DNA of 64,000 bases from an uncultured Clostridia bacterium. GTDB lineage: Bacteria; Bacillota; Clostridia; Christensenellales; Borkfalkiaceae. Position 1 is the stretch's first letter; every line of letters starts with the position of its first letter. Below the pieces are notes generated by a model. It was not told where the DNA came from, ran no database searches, and saw only the letters and a program-made list of their open reading frames with translations. Below are positions 17,870 to 27,200 of this stretch, one piece after another. Location: assembly GCA_930989535.1 (NCBI GenBank), contig CAKNLK010000009.1, positions 19,860-83,859 on the forward strand, written 5' to 3'. Position numbers and translations under genes: made by a program.

Positions 17870-18118
17870 ATGGAGTACGAAAAAGTGTACGTCGAAGTCG
17901 TTGTAAAATTCCCGGCGGGCGGCGGCATACGCCCGCTGTACATCGTGTGGGAGGACGGCAGAAAATACGAAATCGACCGCGTGAAATCCGTCGGGCGCGC
18001 CCCCGCGCGCGTCTCGTCGATTCTGCCCGTGCGCTATACCTGCGTATTCGGCGGGAGGGAGCGCTGCCTCTATTTCGAGGAAGCGGAAAAGCGCTGGTTT
18101 GTGGAGCGGGTGCGATGA
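17870..18118 (+). CDS. Small conserved-looking protein coupled to dinB
   Basis: 82 residues from the ATG at 17870 (MEYEKVYVEVV). It is predicted to be all beta strand: VEVVVKFPAGGG, RPLYIVWEDGRKYEIDRV, RYTCVFGGRERCLYFEE, KRWFVERVR. The pattern resembles the small SH3-like DUF6504 proteins found beside translesion polymerases in other phyla, but I cannot confirm that assignment. Its TGA overlaps the dinB ATG (ATGA), so translation is coupled. No ribosome site is visible; a TACAAT element lies only seven bases before the ATG. Confidence 0.6.
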   Translation: MEYEKVYVEVVVKFPAGGGIRPLYIVWEDGRKYEIDRVKSVGRAPARVSSILPVRYTCVFGGRERCLYFEEAEKRWFVERVR

Positions 18119-19356
18119 GGACGATTCTGCACAGCGACTGCAACAATTTTTACGCGTCGGTGGAGATGCTGCGCCGCCCCGAGCTTCGCGGCGTGCCCGT
18201 GGCGGTGTGCGGAAGCAAGGAGGACAGGCACGGCATCGTGCTCGCCAAAAACCAGCTCGCAAAGGAGGCGGGCGTCAAGACGGGCGACGTGCTCTGGCGG
18301 GCGAAGAAAAAATGCCCGGATATCGTACAGCTCCCCGCCGACTTTTCCGCCTACTTGCGCGTTTCCAAGGAGGTGCGCAAAATCTACGAGCGGTACACCG
18401 ATTGCGCGGAGGCATTCGGCATCGACGAGTGCTGGCTGGACGTGACGGAAACGCAGGGCATGTTCGGCGGCGGCAGGGCGATTGCCGAAAAAATCCGCGC
18501 CGCCGTGCAGGGGGAAATCGGCATAACGGTCAGCGTCGGGGTGAGCTGGAACAAAATTTTCGCCAAACTCGCCTCCGATATAAAAAAGCCGGACGCCGTC
18601 ACCGAAATCACGCCGGAAAATTATCGGCAGACGGCCTGGCGCCTGCCCGTGGAAGATTTGCTGTACGTCGGCGGCGCCACGAAGCGAAAGCTGAACGCGC
18701 GCGGCGTGTTCACCATCGGCCAGCTCGCCCGAACGCCCGAGGAGCTGCTGCGCGAATGGCTCGGCAAATGGGGGAGCTACCTGCACGCTTTCGCAAACGG
18801 GCAAGACCGAACGCCCGTCTATCGGCGGGAGGAGGAGCAGAACATCAAGAGCATCGGCAACAGCCTCACCTGCCACCGAGACCTCGAAACGGAGGAGGAC
18901 GTGTACATGCTTCTGCTCCTGCTGTCCGATTCGGTGGCGGCGCGCCTGCGCGAAAGCCCCTTCGGCAAGGCGAAAACGGTGCACCTTTCCGTCACCGACG
19001 CCGCGCTGGGGCACTGCGGCAAGCAGGGGAAAATGCCCCTTCCCTCGCGCGTTTCCATCGACATTGCCGACTGCGCTTTCGGGCTGTTCCGGGCGGTTTA
19101 TCCGTGGATGTTGCCCGTGCGCGCGCTGGGCGTGTCGGTCAGCAATTTTACGGGCGGGAACGACCAGATGAACATCTTCACCGACATCATCGGCGAAAAC
19201 AAGCGCGAGCGCATGGAGGAGGCGGTGGACAAGCTGCGCAAGCGCTACGGCAATACCATCATACAGCGCGCGACGGTGCTCAAAGACGCGCGGCTGAAAA
19301 ATCTCGATATCCGGGGCGAGCACGTGATACACCCCGAAAATTTTTTCGGAAAGTAA
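18115..19356 (+). CDS. dinB: DNA polymerase IV (Y-family translesion polymerase)
   Basis: 413 residues. The palm begins ILHSDCNNFYASVEM, with the first catalytic Asp at 8, and FGIDECWLDVTE carries the second acidic pair. The thumb has a helix-hairpin-helix region, VEDLLYVGGATKRKLNARGVFTIGQLA, and the little-finger domain follows from about residue 240. No clear beta-clamp motif QLxLF ends the protein; it stops at HPENFFGK. It copies damaged DNA and is mutagenic. Coupled to the small gene upstream. Confidence 0.93.
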   Translation: MRTILHSDCNNFYASVEMLRRPELRGVPVAVCGSKEDRHGIVLAKNQLAKEAGVKTGDVLWRAKKKCPDIVQLPADFSAYLRVSKEVRKIYERYTDCAEAFGIDECWLDVTETQGMFGGGRAIAEKIRAAVQGEIGITVSVGVSWNKIFAKLASDIKKPDAVTEITPENYRQTAWRLPVEDLLYVGGATKRKLNARGVFTIGQLARTPEELLREWLGKWGSYLHAFANGQDRTPVYRREEEQNIKSIGNSLTCHRDLETEEDVYMLLLLLSDSVAARLRESPFGKAKTVHLSVTDAALGHCGKQGKMPLPSRVSIDIADCAFGLFRAVYPWMLPVRALGVSVSNFTGGNDQMNIFTDIIGENKRERMEEAVDKLRKRYGNTIIQRATVLKDARLKNLDIRGEHVIHPENFFGK

Positions 19357-19379
19357 CCGTTTTTCTGCAACGGTTTATA

Positions 19380-19428
19380 AAAAATGCGTCATACTGTTCC
19401 CGTAAGGAGGAAGGTATGGCGCATTTTT
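19380..19428 (+). terminator. Long-loop terminator downstream of dinB
   Basis: A 15-base arm at 19380-19394 pairs with 19414-19428 with one G-T mismatch, and a T-run follows. The loop contains AAGGAGGAAGG before an ATG, which imitates a gene start (see rejected items). The stretch 19430-19550 holds nothing further I can support. Confidence 0.6.
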
Positions 19429-19550
19429 ATAAGTGCGGTATCGGTTTCGGGCGGGTGTATATCCCCGTTGCCCTGCATGCGGCCGTCAATCGGGCAGAAG
19501 ATGGGCAGTGGGCGTTCGTGCAAGGCGGGAGACGGAAGCCGCCCTGCCTT

Positions 19551-20456
19551 TTAGCCGAGTATCCCCGTATCGCGGACGGATTTTTCGTAGGCGGCGGGGG
19601 ACATGTTCGTGATGTCCTTGAATTGTTTGGAAAAGTACTGCGGCGTGTCGTAGCCGAGCAGTTCGGCGATTTCGGCGAGGGTGTATTTTTCCTCGGAAAT
19701 GAGCTGTTTCGCCCGCTCGATTTTCATGCCGATAAAGTACTGCAGGATGCTCGTGCCCGTCGCCTCCTTGAACAGCCTCTGCAAATACGCGGGCGAATAG
19801 CCGATTTTATAGGCGAGCGCCTGCAGGCTCAGCTTCGAGCCGAGGTTCTCGTGCAGATAGTCGAGGATTTGCCGGGCGGCGGCGCTCATCGCCTCCCCGT
19901 CCGGCTGCGGCTCGGGCGCGGGGTTTTCCAAAAGAGTCAAAAACAGGCTTTCGAGGCAGTTTTTTATGCTTTGCAGCGCAAAGGGCGGCATGTTTTCCTT
20001 CAAATCGATTTTATATTGGTATACGCGGTTGAGCGGGCCGGCGAATGCGCGGCGCGCTTCGCTGACGATGGCGCGCATAAACGTCTTTGCCAGCGGCGTA
20101 AATTCGAGCAGTTTCCCCGCCACCGCGTACAGCGCGGAGAGCTCTCCGCCGAACCCGACGACGATGACGTTGGTGTTCGCGTGGTCCGGCTTTACGTTGT
20201 GGAAGTGCCACGGCGCGTGGATAAACGCCTGCCCCTGCAGCAGTTGGTATGCCGTCTCTTCGTCCTGGATTTCCGCCTCGCCCGCGTCGCAGTAAATCAT
20301 CTCCCAAAAATCGTGTGTCTCCCCCTCGAATCGGAAGTTCTTCGAGTAGGCGAAGTAGTGCAAAAGATACAGTTTGTCCACCGTCAGCGCGTCGGAAAGG
20401 GGGGTGGGGGTAAAGGTCGGCTTTAAATATATGCTCGGTTTGGGCGCGTAGCGCAC
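19551..20456 (-). CDS. AraC-family transcriptional regulator
   Basis: 301 residues. An N-terminal cupin-like ligand domain (about 40-130; HDFWEMIYCDAGEAEI, HAPWHFHNVKP) precedes two helix-turn-helix units at about 205-295, with YSPAYLQRLFKEATGTSILQYF and YDTPQYFSKQFKDITNMSPAAYR-type family signatures. It is divergent from galT, so regulation of galactose use in response to a sugar is the natural inference. Confidence 0.88.
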   Translation of the reverse strand: MRYAPKPSIYLKPTFTPTPLSDALTVDKLYLLHYFAYSKNFRFEGETHDFWEMIYCDAGEAEIQDEETAYQLLQGQAFIHAPWHFHNVKPDHANTNVIVVGFGGELSALYAVAGKLLEFTPLAKTFMRAIVSEARRAFAGPLNRVYQYKIDLKENMPPFALQSIKNCLESLFLTLLENPAPEPQPDGEAMSAAARQILDYLHENLGSKLSLQALAYKIGYSPAYLQRLFKEATGTSILQYFIGMKIERAKQLISEEKYTLAEIAELLGYDTPQYFSKQFKDITNMSPAAYEKSVRDTGILG

Positions 20457-20633
20457 GGTATACCTCCTCGGGCGGTTGCCCGCCCTTGCAAATCTGCTTT
20501 GCGGCGTCCGCGGCGGCGTCTTCGCGCCGCCGCATTGCCCGCTTTGTAACAGTATAACATATAAAATCCGATTTTGTATCGTATTTTATAAATTTTGGCG
20601 ATTTTTTTTCTATTGCGGCGGGCGCAAACATGC

Positions 20634-20639
20634 TATAAT
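20634..20639 (+). promoter_or_regulatory. Extended -10 promoter of the gal operon
   Basis: TGCTATAAT at 20631-20639 with no good -35 box, which fits activation by the divergent AraC protein. The region 20457-20630 is the shared control region. Confidence 0.55.
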
Positions 20640-20685
20640 AAAGTAGAAGAGTAAAAGCGCCCCGTGCGGGCGCACGGAGAGGGAT

Positions 20686-22224
20686 ATGGACGGAAAATTG
20701 CTCATCGAAAAATTGTTGGCATACGCGAAGGCACATCTGTTTTTAAAGGAAGAAGACGAAGTGTATATGCGCAACGTGCTCCTGTCGCAGTTCGGCTTTA
20801 CGGAGCCGTACGAAGGGGAGGCGGACGTTTCCGCGGAGGCGTCGGCGGGCGTGCCGGACGCGCTCGCGGCGGAATTGAAGGCGTTCGCATTGGAAAAAGG
20901 ACTTTGCGCGGAGGACTTTGCGGAGCGGTACGTCGCGGACGTGTTCGGCATGCTCTCGCCCCTGCCCTCCGAAATCAACCGCGCGTTCAACGAAATCAGG
21001 GCGGAAAAGGGCGCGCAGGCGGCGTGCGACTATCTGTACAATATATCCGTCAAAAACGGGTACGTGCAGAAGACGGCGATTGCCCGCAATTTAAAGTGGG
21101 AATACGCGGACGGGAACAACGTTTTGGAGATCACCGTCAACCTCTCCAAGCCCGAAAAGAGCAACAAAGACATCGCCAAAGCGCTCGCCGCGCCGCAGGG
21201 GAAGAAATATCCCGCGTGCGCGCTGTGCAAGGAGAACGAGGGGTTCGAAGGGACGGTGACGCACCCGCCGCGGCGCAATATCCGCACGGTGAAGATGAAG
21301 ATTGGCGGCGAAAAGTGGTTCATGCAGTATTCGCCGTATGCGTATTACGACGAGCACTGCATCGTCATCAACGAGGAGCATGCGCCCATGCGGGTGGACG
21401 GGAAAACTCCCGATAAACTCCTCGACTTCGTGGACGCATTGCCGAACTATTTCATTGGGAGCAACGCATCATTGCCCATCGTGGGCGGCTCGATCCTCAA
21501 CCACGAGCATTACCAGGGCGGGCGGCACCGCATGCCCATGCACCGCGCGAAAATCGAAAAGGAGTATACGAGCAGGGAGTTTCCCTCTTTAAAAATCGGT
21601 ATTCTCGATTGGTACAACAGCGCCGTGCAATGCGAGGGGAAGGACAGGGATGCGGTAGCGGCATTTGCGGCGAAGGTCATCGCCGCGTGGAAAAATTTCG
21701 ATTGCCCCGAATGCGAGATTTTGAGTCATACGGGAGAAACGCCGCACAGCACTCTCTCGCCCATCTGCCGCAAGGAGGGAGATACATACATCTTCACGAT
21801 GATATTGCGAAACAACCGCACGAGCGAGGAATACCCCGAGGGCATCTTCCACGTGCATCCCGAATACCTGAACATCAAGAGCGAGGGCATCGGGCTCATC
21901 GAGGCGATGGGGCTGTTCATCCTGCCGCCCCGCTTAAAGCGGCAGCTTTCCGAAATCGAAGATATCCTCTGCGGCAAGGCGAAGTACGATGCCGCGGCGC
22001 TTTCCGATTCCGCCAACGATTTGTACGTGCACCGCGGAATGGTGCAGGCGCTCGTCAGCGAGGGGGTGGCGAAGGACAAGGAAGAGGCGGAAGCGCGGGT
22101 GCGCGGCTATGTAAACAGAGTCTGCGCGGGAATCTTGGACAACACGGCTGTATTTAAAAAGGATGAAACCGGGCGGCGGGGCTTTGAACAGTTTATGGCA
22201 TCGCTCGGCTTGGAGGAGAAATAA
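20686..22224 (+). CDS. galT: UDP-glucose-hexose-1-phosphate uridylyltransferase, class II
   Basis: 512 residues, the long Firmicute class II GalT. It exchanges UMP between UDP-glucose and galactose-1-phosphate. GGSILNHEHYQGG carries the His-x-His active site; HPPRRNIRTVKMKIGGEKWFMQYSPYAYYDEHCIV is a family hallmark. First gene of a compact galT-galK-galE operon (one base before galK), reading away from an AraC regulator. Confidence 0.95.
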   Translation: MDGKLLIEKLLAYAKAHLFLKEEDEVYMRNVLLSQFGFTEPYEGEADVSAEASAGVPDALAAELKAFALEKGLCAEDFAERYVADVFGMLSPLPSEINRAFNEIRAEKGAQAACDYLYNISVKNGYVQKTAIARNLKWEYADGNNVLEITVNLSKPEKSNKDIAKALAAPQGKKYPACALCKENEGFEGTVTHPPRRNIRTVKMKIGGEKWFMQYSPYAYYDEHCIVINEEHAPMRVDGKTPDKLLDFVDALPNYFIGSNASLPIVGGSILNHEHYQGGRHRMPMHRAKIEKEYTSREFPSLKIGILDWYNSAVQCEGKDRDAVAAFAAKVIAAWKNFDCPECEILSHTGETPHSTLSPICRKEGDTYIFTMILRNNRTSEEYPEGIFHVHPEYLNIKSEGIGLIEAMGLFILPPRLKRQLSEIEDILCGKAKYDAAALSDSANDLYVHRGMVQALVSEGVAKDKEEAEARVRGYVNRVCAGILDNTAVFKKDETGRRGFEQFMASLGLEEK

Positions 22225-22225
22225 T

Positions 22226-23401
22226 ATGAAAAAGGTACAGAATATCGAAGCGAATAAGTCCGTCCTGTTCGAGCGGGTGTTCGGCGAAAAACCCGCGTAC
22301 GAAATCAGCGCGGCGGGGCGCATCAACCTCATCGGCGAACACGTCGACTACTGCGGGGGCAAGGTGATGCCCGCATCGCTCAACCTGAACTGCCGCATAT
22401 TCGCGCGGCAGAACGGCACGAATTTCATCCGCGCCTATGCGGACGATTTGGACGAAACGGCCATCATCGACATCTTTTCGCTGGATACCTGCAAGGGGCT
22501 GCGCTGGGGCAAGTACCAGGCGGGCGTCGCGTACGAACTGCACAGGGCGGGGTACCCGCTCGTCGGGTGCGATTTGCTGTATTCCTGCTCGGTGCCCTTC
22601 GGCTCGGGACTGTCGTCCAGCGCGGCAATCGAGGTGTCCACGGCGGTCGCGCTCAACGTGGTTGCCGGCAACACGTATGACTTGAAAGAGATGGCGCTCC
22701 TTTCCCAAAAGGCGGAAAACGAGTACTGCGGCGTCAACTGCGGCATCATGGACCAATTCGCCGCCGCGATGGGCAGAAAAGACAGCGCCCTGCTCCTCGA
22801 CTGCAAGACGCTCGAATACGAATACATACCTTTCGAGCTCGGCAAATATGAAATCGTCGTCGCCAACTGCAACAAGCCGCACAACCTCGTGGAGAGCAAG
22901 TACAACGAGCGGCGCGCCGAGGTGGAGGAAGCGCTCGCAAAACTGAAGGGGATATACCCGAACATTTCCTGCCTGGCGGACGTAACCCCCGCCATGTTCG
23001 AGGAATCGAAGGGTGTTCTGCGCGGAAAGATTTGCAGCCGCGCCGAGCACGTCGTGTACGAATGCGCCCGCGTGAACGAGGCGGCAAAGGCGTTAAAGGG
23101 CGGCGACATCGAAAAGCTCGCCGCGCTCATCAATCAGTCGCACGACAGCCTCTCCAAACTGTACGAGGTGACGGGCAGGGAGCCGGACGCGCTGGCGTAT
23201 GCGGCGCGGGAGCAGGAAGGCTGCATCGGCGCGCGCATGATCGGCGCGGGCTTCGGCGGCTGCACCATCAGTATTGTGGAAAAGGACAAAGCCGAGGCGT
23301 TCAAAGCCGCCGTCGGCGAACGGTATAAAAAAGAAATCGGCTACGCCGCGAGCTTTTACGATACGAGCATCGAGGACGGCGTGACCGTCAGGGCATTATA
23401 A
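22226..23401 (+). CDS. galK: Galactokinase
   Basis: 391 residues, GHMP kinase fold. [17 protein letters not shown] is the galactokinase signature, [13 protein letters not shown] the ATP-binding glycine/serine loop, and [14 protein letters not shown] the third GHMP motif. It phosphorylates galactose at C1. TTGGAGGAG precedes the ATG, which lies one base after the galT stop. Confidence 0.97.
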   Translation: MKKVQNIEANKSVLFERVFGEKPAYEISAAGRINLIGEHVDYCGGKVMPASLNLNCRIFARQNGTNFIRAYADDLDETAIIDIFSLDTCKGLRWGKYQAGVAYELHRAGYPLVGCDLLYSCSVPFGSGLSSSAAIEVSTAVALNVVAGNTYDLKEMALLSQKAENEYCGVNCGIMDQFAAAMGRKDSALLLDCKTLEYEYIPFELGKYEIVVANCNKPHNLVESKYNERRAEVEEALAKLKGIYPNISCLADVTPAMFEESKGVLRGKICSRAEHVVYECARVNEAAKALKGGDIEKLAALINQSHDSLSKLYEVTGREPDALAYAAREQEGCIGARMIGAGFGGCTISIVEKDKAEAFKAAVGERYKKEIGYAASFYDTSIEDGVTVRAL

Positions 23402-23433
23402 ACATAGCTTTGCAAAAAAAGGAGGTGCGTGCA

Positions 23434-24453
23434 ATGGAAAAGGTACTTTTAACGGGCGGCGCGGGCTTTATCGGCAGCCACACGCTCGTGGAACTTTTGG
23501 ACAGGGATTACGAGGTCGCGGTGGTGGATAACCTCTGCAATTCGTGCGAGGAGGCGCTCCGCCGCGTCAAAAAAATAACGGGCAGGAACTTTAAATTTTA
23601 CAATGCGGACATCCGCGACCGCGCCGCGATGGAGGAGATCTTCTCCGAAAACAAGTTCGATTCGGTCATTCACTTCGCCGGTCTGAAGGCAGTGGGCGAA
23701 AGCTGCCGTATGCCCTTGGAATACTACGACAACAACATCTACGGCACGCTGGTGCTGCTCGAAACGATGCGCGCGCATAACGTAAAGAAAATCGTGTTCT
23801 CTTCGTCTGCAACGGTGTACGGAACGCCCGAAAAGCTGCCCCTCACCGAAGAGTGCCGCACGGGCGGAACGACGAACCCGTACGGCTCGACGAAATACTA
23901 TCTGGAAGGGATACTGACCGACCTTTGGAAGGCGGACAACGAATGGAACGTCATCCTGCTTCGCTATTTCAACCCTGTGGGGGCGCACGCGAGCGGGATG
24001 ATCGGCGAAGACCCGAAGGGGATCCCGAACAACCTGATGCCGTATGTGGCGCAGGTGGCGAGCGGAAAGCTCAAAAAAATCAACATCTTCGGCAACGACT
24101 ACCCGACCAAGGACGGAACGGGCGTGCGCGACTATATCCACGTCGTCGACCTGGCGCGGGGGCATGTGGCGGCGATCGAAAAGCTCACTACGGCGGGCGT
24201 GCATGTCTACAACCTCGGCACGGGGGTAGGGTACAGCGTGCTCGACATGGTGCACGCCTTTGAAAAGGCGTGCGGGAAACTGTTGCCGTATGAAATTTGT
24301 CCGCGCAGGCCCGGCGACATCGCGGAGTGCTATGCCGACCCGTCAAAGGCGGCGAAGGAGCTTGGGTGGAAGGCGGAGTATGGCATCGAGGAGATGTGCC
24401 GCGACCAATGGAATTGGCAGAGTAAAAACCCCAACGGGTACGGGAAAGAGTAA
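23434..24453 (+). CDS. galE: UDP-glucose 4-epimerase
   Basis: 339 residues, short-chain dehydrogenase fold. [10 protein letters not shown] binds [11 protein letters not shown] and the YGSTKYYLE tyrosine-lysine pair are catalytic. It interconverts UDP-galactose and UDP-glucose and closes the Leloir cycle with galT and galK. GGAGGTG precedes the start at 23434. Confidence 0.97.
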   Translation: MEKVLLTGGAGFIGSHTLVELLDRDYEVAVVDNLCNSCEEALRRVKKITGRNFKFYNADIRDRAAMEEIFSENKFDSVIHFAGLKAVGESCRMPLEYYDNNIYGTLVLLETMRAHNVKKIVFSSSATVYGTPEKLPLTEECRTGGTTNPYGSTKYYLEGILTDLWKADNEWNVILLRYFNPVGAHASGMIGEDPKGIPNNLMPYVAQVASGKLKKINIFGNDYPTKDGTGVRDYIHVVDLARGHVAAIEKLTTAGVHVYNLGTGVGYSVLDMVHAFEKACGKLLPYEICPRRPGDIAECYADPSKAAKELGWKAEYGIEEMCRDQWNWQSKNPNGYGKE

Positions 24454-24532
24454 GGCAATCGCGCGCGGCGATGCAAAAACAGCCGCACGTATTGAAAAAA
24501 CTGTACAATAAGCGAGGGAGGTATTTGCAAGT

Positions 24533-25090
24533 ATGCGTAAAAATTTCGGCGCAAAGCCGTACATGTATCCGATGCCTGTATTGATTATCGGCACCTACGA
24601 TGAGAGCGGCGTTCCCGACGCGATGAACGCGGCGTGGGGCGGCATCTGCGAGGCGGATGAAATCATGCTCTGCCTTTCCGAATCGCACAAGACGACGCAG
24701 AACATCTTAAAGAGGAAGGCGTTCACCGTCAGCTTTGCGGACAGGGCGCACGCCGTCGAATGTGACTATGTGGGCGTCGTTTCGGCGAACAAGGAGCCGA
24801 ACAAGTTCCAAAAGGCGGGCTTTACCGCAGTCAAGAGCGAGTTTGTGGACGCGCCCCTCATCGAGCAGCTGCCGATGGCGTTCGAATGTGAGCTGAAAAA
24901 AGTGAACGAGGACGGCCTCATCATCGGCAAAATCGTCAACGTCTGTGCGGACGAGCGCATCCTCGGCAAAGACGGCAAGCCCGATCCCGCCAAGTTCACG
25001 CCCATTTGCTTCGATGCGGCCAACGGCACCTACCTCGCTTTGGGCGACATCGTCGGCAAGGCATTCTCCGACGGGCTGAAAATCAAGTAA
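24533..25090 (+). CDS. Flavin reductase-like FMN-binding split-barrel protein
   Basis: 185 residues. PMPVLIIGTYDESGVPDAMNAAWGG and CLSESHKTTQNILKRKAFTVSFAD are the FMN-contacting segments of the flavin-reductase-like family. Members reduce flavins or act as flavoredoxins; the electron partner is unknown. GGGAGGT lies about 12 bases before the ATG. It has its own terminator and may be the last gene of the gal transcript, since only 79 bases separate it from galE and no promoter is obvious. Confidence 0.82.
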   Translation: MRKNFGAKPYMYPMPVLIIGTYDESGVPDAMNAAWGGICEADEIMLCLSESHKTTQNILKRKAFTVSFADRAHAVECDYVGVVSANKEPNKFQKAGFTAVKSEFVDAPLIEQLPMAFECELKKVNEDGLIIGKIVNVCADERILGKDGKPDPAKFTPICFDAANGTYLALGDIVGKAFSDGLKIK

Positions 25091-25170
25091 ACGAATCCGA
25101 TTGAGGGGAGCGTCTCCGTATTCGACGCCGCCGTGAACGCTTCGGCGAGATAATAGAGGCGAAAAAGAGA

Positions 25171-25198
25171 AAACGCCGCGCAAAAGCGCGGCGTTTTT
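25171..25198 (+). terminator. Terminator after the flavin reductase gene
   Basis: ACGCCGCGC pairs with GCGCGGCGT around AAAA and is followed by five T. Confidence 0.85.
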
Positions 25199-25222
25199 GC
25201 TGCGGTTTTTTTGGCGGAAGGG

Positions 25223-25251
25223 TATACAAACCGCGGCGGGTATGGTATAAT
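25223..25251 (+). promoter_or_regulatory. Promoter of the ZIP transporter gene
   Basis: TATACA (25223-25228), 17-base spacer, extended TGGTATAAT ending at 25251. Confidence 0.65.
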
Positions 25252-25298
25252 AGAGTGGAAAACATGCGGAAGAGTATTCCGCGGCAAGGAGTAAAAGC

Positions 25299-26093
25299 AT
25301 GCTCGGAAGGGAGCTGTTGTTCGCGCTCATCGGCACGGGCGCGACATTTCTCGCCACCGCCCTCGGCGCGGCGATGGTGTTTTTGTTCCGCAAGGACATG
25401 TCGCCGAAATTGCAGCAGATATTTCTCGGGTTCGCCGCGGGCGTGATGACGGCGGCGGCCGTCTTTTCCCTGCTCATGCCCGCCATCGAAACGCTGGAGG
25501 AGCAGGGCAAAAACGTGCTTCTGCCCGTGGGCGGCGGCTTTGCGCTCGGCGCGCTGTTTTTGTTGGTGCTCGACCGCGTTCTGCCGCATATGCACATCGG
25601 AAGCGACGAGCCGGAGGGGCTGCGTGCGCACTTTCAGAAGACGACCATGCTCGTGTTCGCGGTGACGCTGCACAATATCCCCGAGGGCATGGCTGTGGGA
25701 TTGGCGTTCGCCGCGGCGGCGCAGAGCACGGAGGCGGGCGCGCTCGCGGGAGCGATTGCCCTCGCCGTCGGCATGGGGCTGCAAAATTTCCCCGAGGGCG
25801 CGGCGGTGTCCCTGCCCCTGCGCTCGGCGGGCGCGAAAAAGGGGAAGGCGTTCCTCATGGGCGCGCTTTCGGGCATCGTGGAGCCGGTTTTCGGCATTCT
25901 GGCGGTGCTCGTGGCGGGCACGATTGCGGGTATCATGCCCTGGACGCTCTCCTTTGCGGCGGGCGCGATGGTTTACGTCGTCGTCGAGGAGCTCATTCCA
26001 GAGGCGCACCTAGGCGAACATTCGCACATCGGCACGGCGAGCGTATTGGCGGGCTTTTTCGTCATGATGCTGCTCGACATCGCCATCGGGTAA
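25299..26093 (+). CDS. ZIP-family divalent metal transporter
   Basis: 264 residues, eight helices. TLHNIPEGMAVG in helix 4 and GLQNFPEGAAVS in helix 5 are the metal-binding signatures of the ZIP family, with EELIPEAH in a later helix. It imports zinc, iron or similar ions across the membrane. AAGGAG precedes the ATG. A Crp/Fnr gene follows 12 bases later, so the two are cotranscribed. Confidence 0.92.
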   Translation: MLGRELLFALIGTGATFLATALGAAMVFLFRKDMSPKLQQIFLGFAAGVMTAAAVFSLLMPAIETLEEQGKNVLLPVGGGFALGALFLLVLDRVLPHMHIGSDEPEGLRAHFQKTTMLVFAVTLHNIPEGMAVGLAFAAAAQSTEAGALAGAIALAVGMGLQNFPEGAAVSLPLRSAGAKKGKAFLMGALSGIVEPVFGILAVLVAGTIAGIMPWTLSFAAGAMVYVVVEELIPEAHLGEHSHIGTASVLAGFFVMMLLDIAIG

Positions 26094-26105
26094 AGGGAGA
26101 ATACT

Positions 26106-26762
26106 ATGCGCGGGGAAATCAAACTTTTTCCTTTTTACGAAAAACTGACCGCCGCCGAGCGGGAAAAACTCGCGGGTTCGGCGCGGGTGCACGCCTTTGA
26201 ACGGGGCGCACAGGTGCACGGCGGCGACTGCACGGGGCTCATCCTCGTGCTCGAAGGCAGGCTGCGCGCCTATATCCTCTCCGAAGAGGGGCGGGAAATC
26301 ACGCTGTTCCGCATCGAAGCGGGCGAGGTGTGCCTTCTGAGCGCTTCCTGCGTCCTCCGCGGCCTGTCCGCCGACGTGTTTGTATGCGCGGATACGGCGG
26401 CGCGCGTTCTGCTCGTCCCGTCCGAGGTGTTCCGCGAACTCTCCGAAAGCTCTCTCGCCGTGTCGGCATTTACGGGCGAAATGATGGCGGAGCGCCTCTC
26501 CCGCGCGCTGTGGGTGCTGGACGAGGTGCTCAATAAAAAATTCGACGCCCGCCTCGCGTCTCTTCTCGTCGAGGAGGCGGGCTATGCGGGCGGGGCGGAT
26601 GTGCGGCTCACCCACGAACAGCTCGCGGCGCATTTGGGCACCGTGCGCGAGGCGGTCTCGCGCATGCTCAAATACTTCGAGCAGGAGGGGCTGGTTACTC
26701 TCTCCCGCGGCGGGGTACATATCGGGGATATGGCGGCGCTGCGCGCCCTGGCGGGGAAATAG
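26106..26762 (+). CDS. Crp/Fnr-family transcriptional regulator
   Basis: 218 residues. A cyclic-nucleotide-like beta-barrel (about 10-120) with a dimer helix, then a winged helix with LTHEQLAAHLGTVREAVSRMLKYFEQEGLV (about 162-191), whose recognition helix TVREAVSR resembles the R-E-SR pattern of the family. Two cysteines, in GDCTG and SASCVL, could sense redox state, but there is no Fnr-type N-terminal cysteine cluster. The thioredoxin-rhodanese-CoADR cluster downstream starts with a palindrome of the right type, so this protein is its likely regulator. Confidence 0.88.
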   Translation: MRGEIKLFPFYEKLTAAEREKLAGSARVHAFERGAQVHGGDCTGLILVLEGRLRAYILSEEGREITLFRIEAGEVCLLSASCVLRGLSADVFVCADTAARVLLVPSEVFRELSESSLAVSAFTGEMMAERLSRALWVLDEVLNKKFDARLASLLVEEAGYAGGADVRLTHEQLAAHLGTVREAVSRMLKYFEQEGLVTLSRGGVHIGDMAALRALAGK

Positions 26763-26816
26763 GGCAGACGGCGGGGCAAGTGCGGGCAATCGCAAAAAAA
26801 TTTTAAAAACTCCGAC

Positions 26817-26862
26817 TTTCTGTAACATTGTTACGGAAAGAAATTTGTTTTTCGGGTAAAAT
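26817..26862 (+). promoter_or_regulatory. Crp/Fnr-type palindrome and promoter of the thiol-redox cluster
   Basis: A 23-bp palindrome at 26817-26839, TTTC-N-GTAAC-N3-GTTAC-N-GAAA, is centred at 26828. The -10 box TAAAAT is at 26857-26862, so the start of transcription should be near 26869. That puts the palindrome at about -41.5, the class II activation position of Crp/Fnr proteins, where it replaces the -35 box. The site is seen directly; the regulator is inferred from the adjacent gene. Confidence 0.7.
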
Positions 26863-26894
26863 AAGGGTACAGAAAGCAAAAAGGAGAAACTGCA

Positions 26895-27200
26895 ATGGCT
26901 GTACTCACTGTAACGAAGAATAATTTTGAAGAATTGGTAAAAAATTCGGATGCCCCCGTGCTCCTGGATTTTTGGGCGGGCTGGTGCGGCCCCTGCCGCA
27001 TGATGGGGCCCGTCGTCGAAGAAATCGCAGAGGCGCACCCCGAAATCCGCGTCGGCAAAGTTGACGTCGACAAGGAAACAGAGCTTGCACAGATGTTCAA
27101 CGTCCTGTCCATCCCTACGTTTATCGTATTCAAAAAGGGTGAAGCCGTCGCCCGCACGGCGGGCGTGCGCCCGAAGGCGTCGTTGGAGGCGCTGTTATGA
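26895..27200 (+). CDS. trxA: Thioredoxin
   Basis: 101 residues, thioredoxin fold with active site WCGPC (Cys31 and Cys34) and the cis-proline in SIPTFIVF. A little short at the C-terminal helix. It reduces protein disulfides. Its TGA overlaps the rhodanese ATG (ATGA), tying it to sulfur handling. Located 32 bases after a Crp/Fnr-controlled promoter. Confidence 0.92.
   Translation: MAVLTVTKNNFEELVKNSDAPVLLDFWAGWCGPCRMMGPVVEEIAEAHPEIRVGKVDVDKETELAQMFNVLSIPTFIVFKKGEAVARTAGVRPKASLEALL

Noticed and set aside
19405..19430. Apparent strong ribosome site and ATG at 19416
   Set aside because: It lies within the hairpin at 19380-19428, and the frame continues antisense through the AraC gene. I read it as a terminator loop.
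18099..20426. A very long plus-strand open frame (775 codons) through dinB and the AraC gene
   Set aside because: It overlaps dinB in another frame and the AraC gene in antisense; its product is low-complexity Arg/Ala/Gly-rich, as expected from shadow frames of GC-rich genes.
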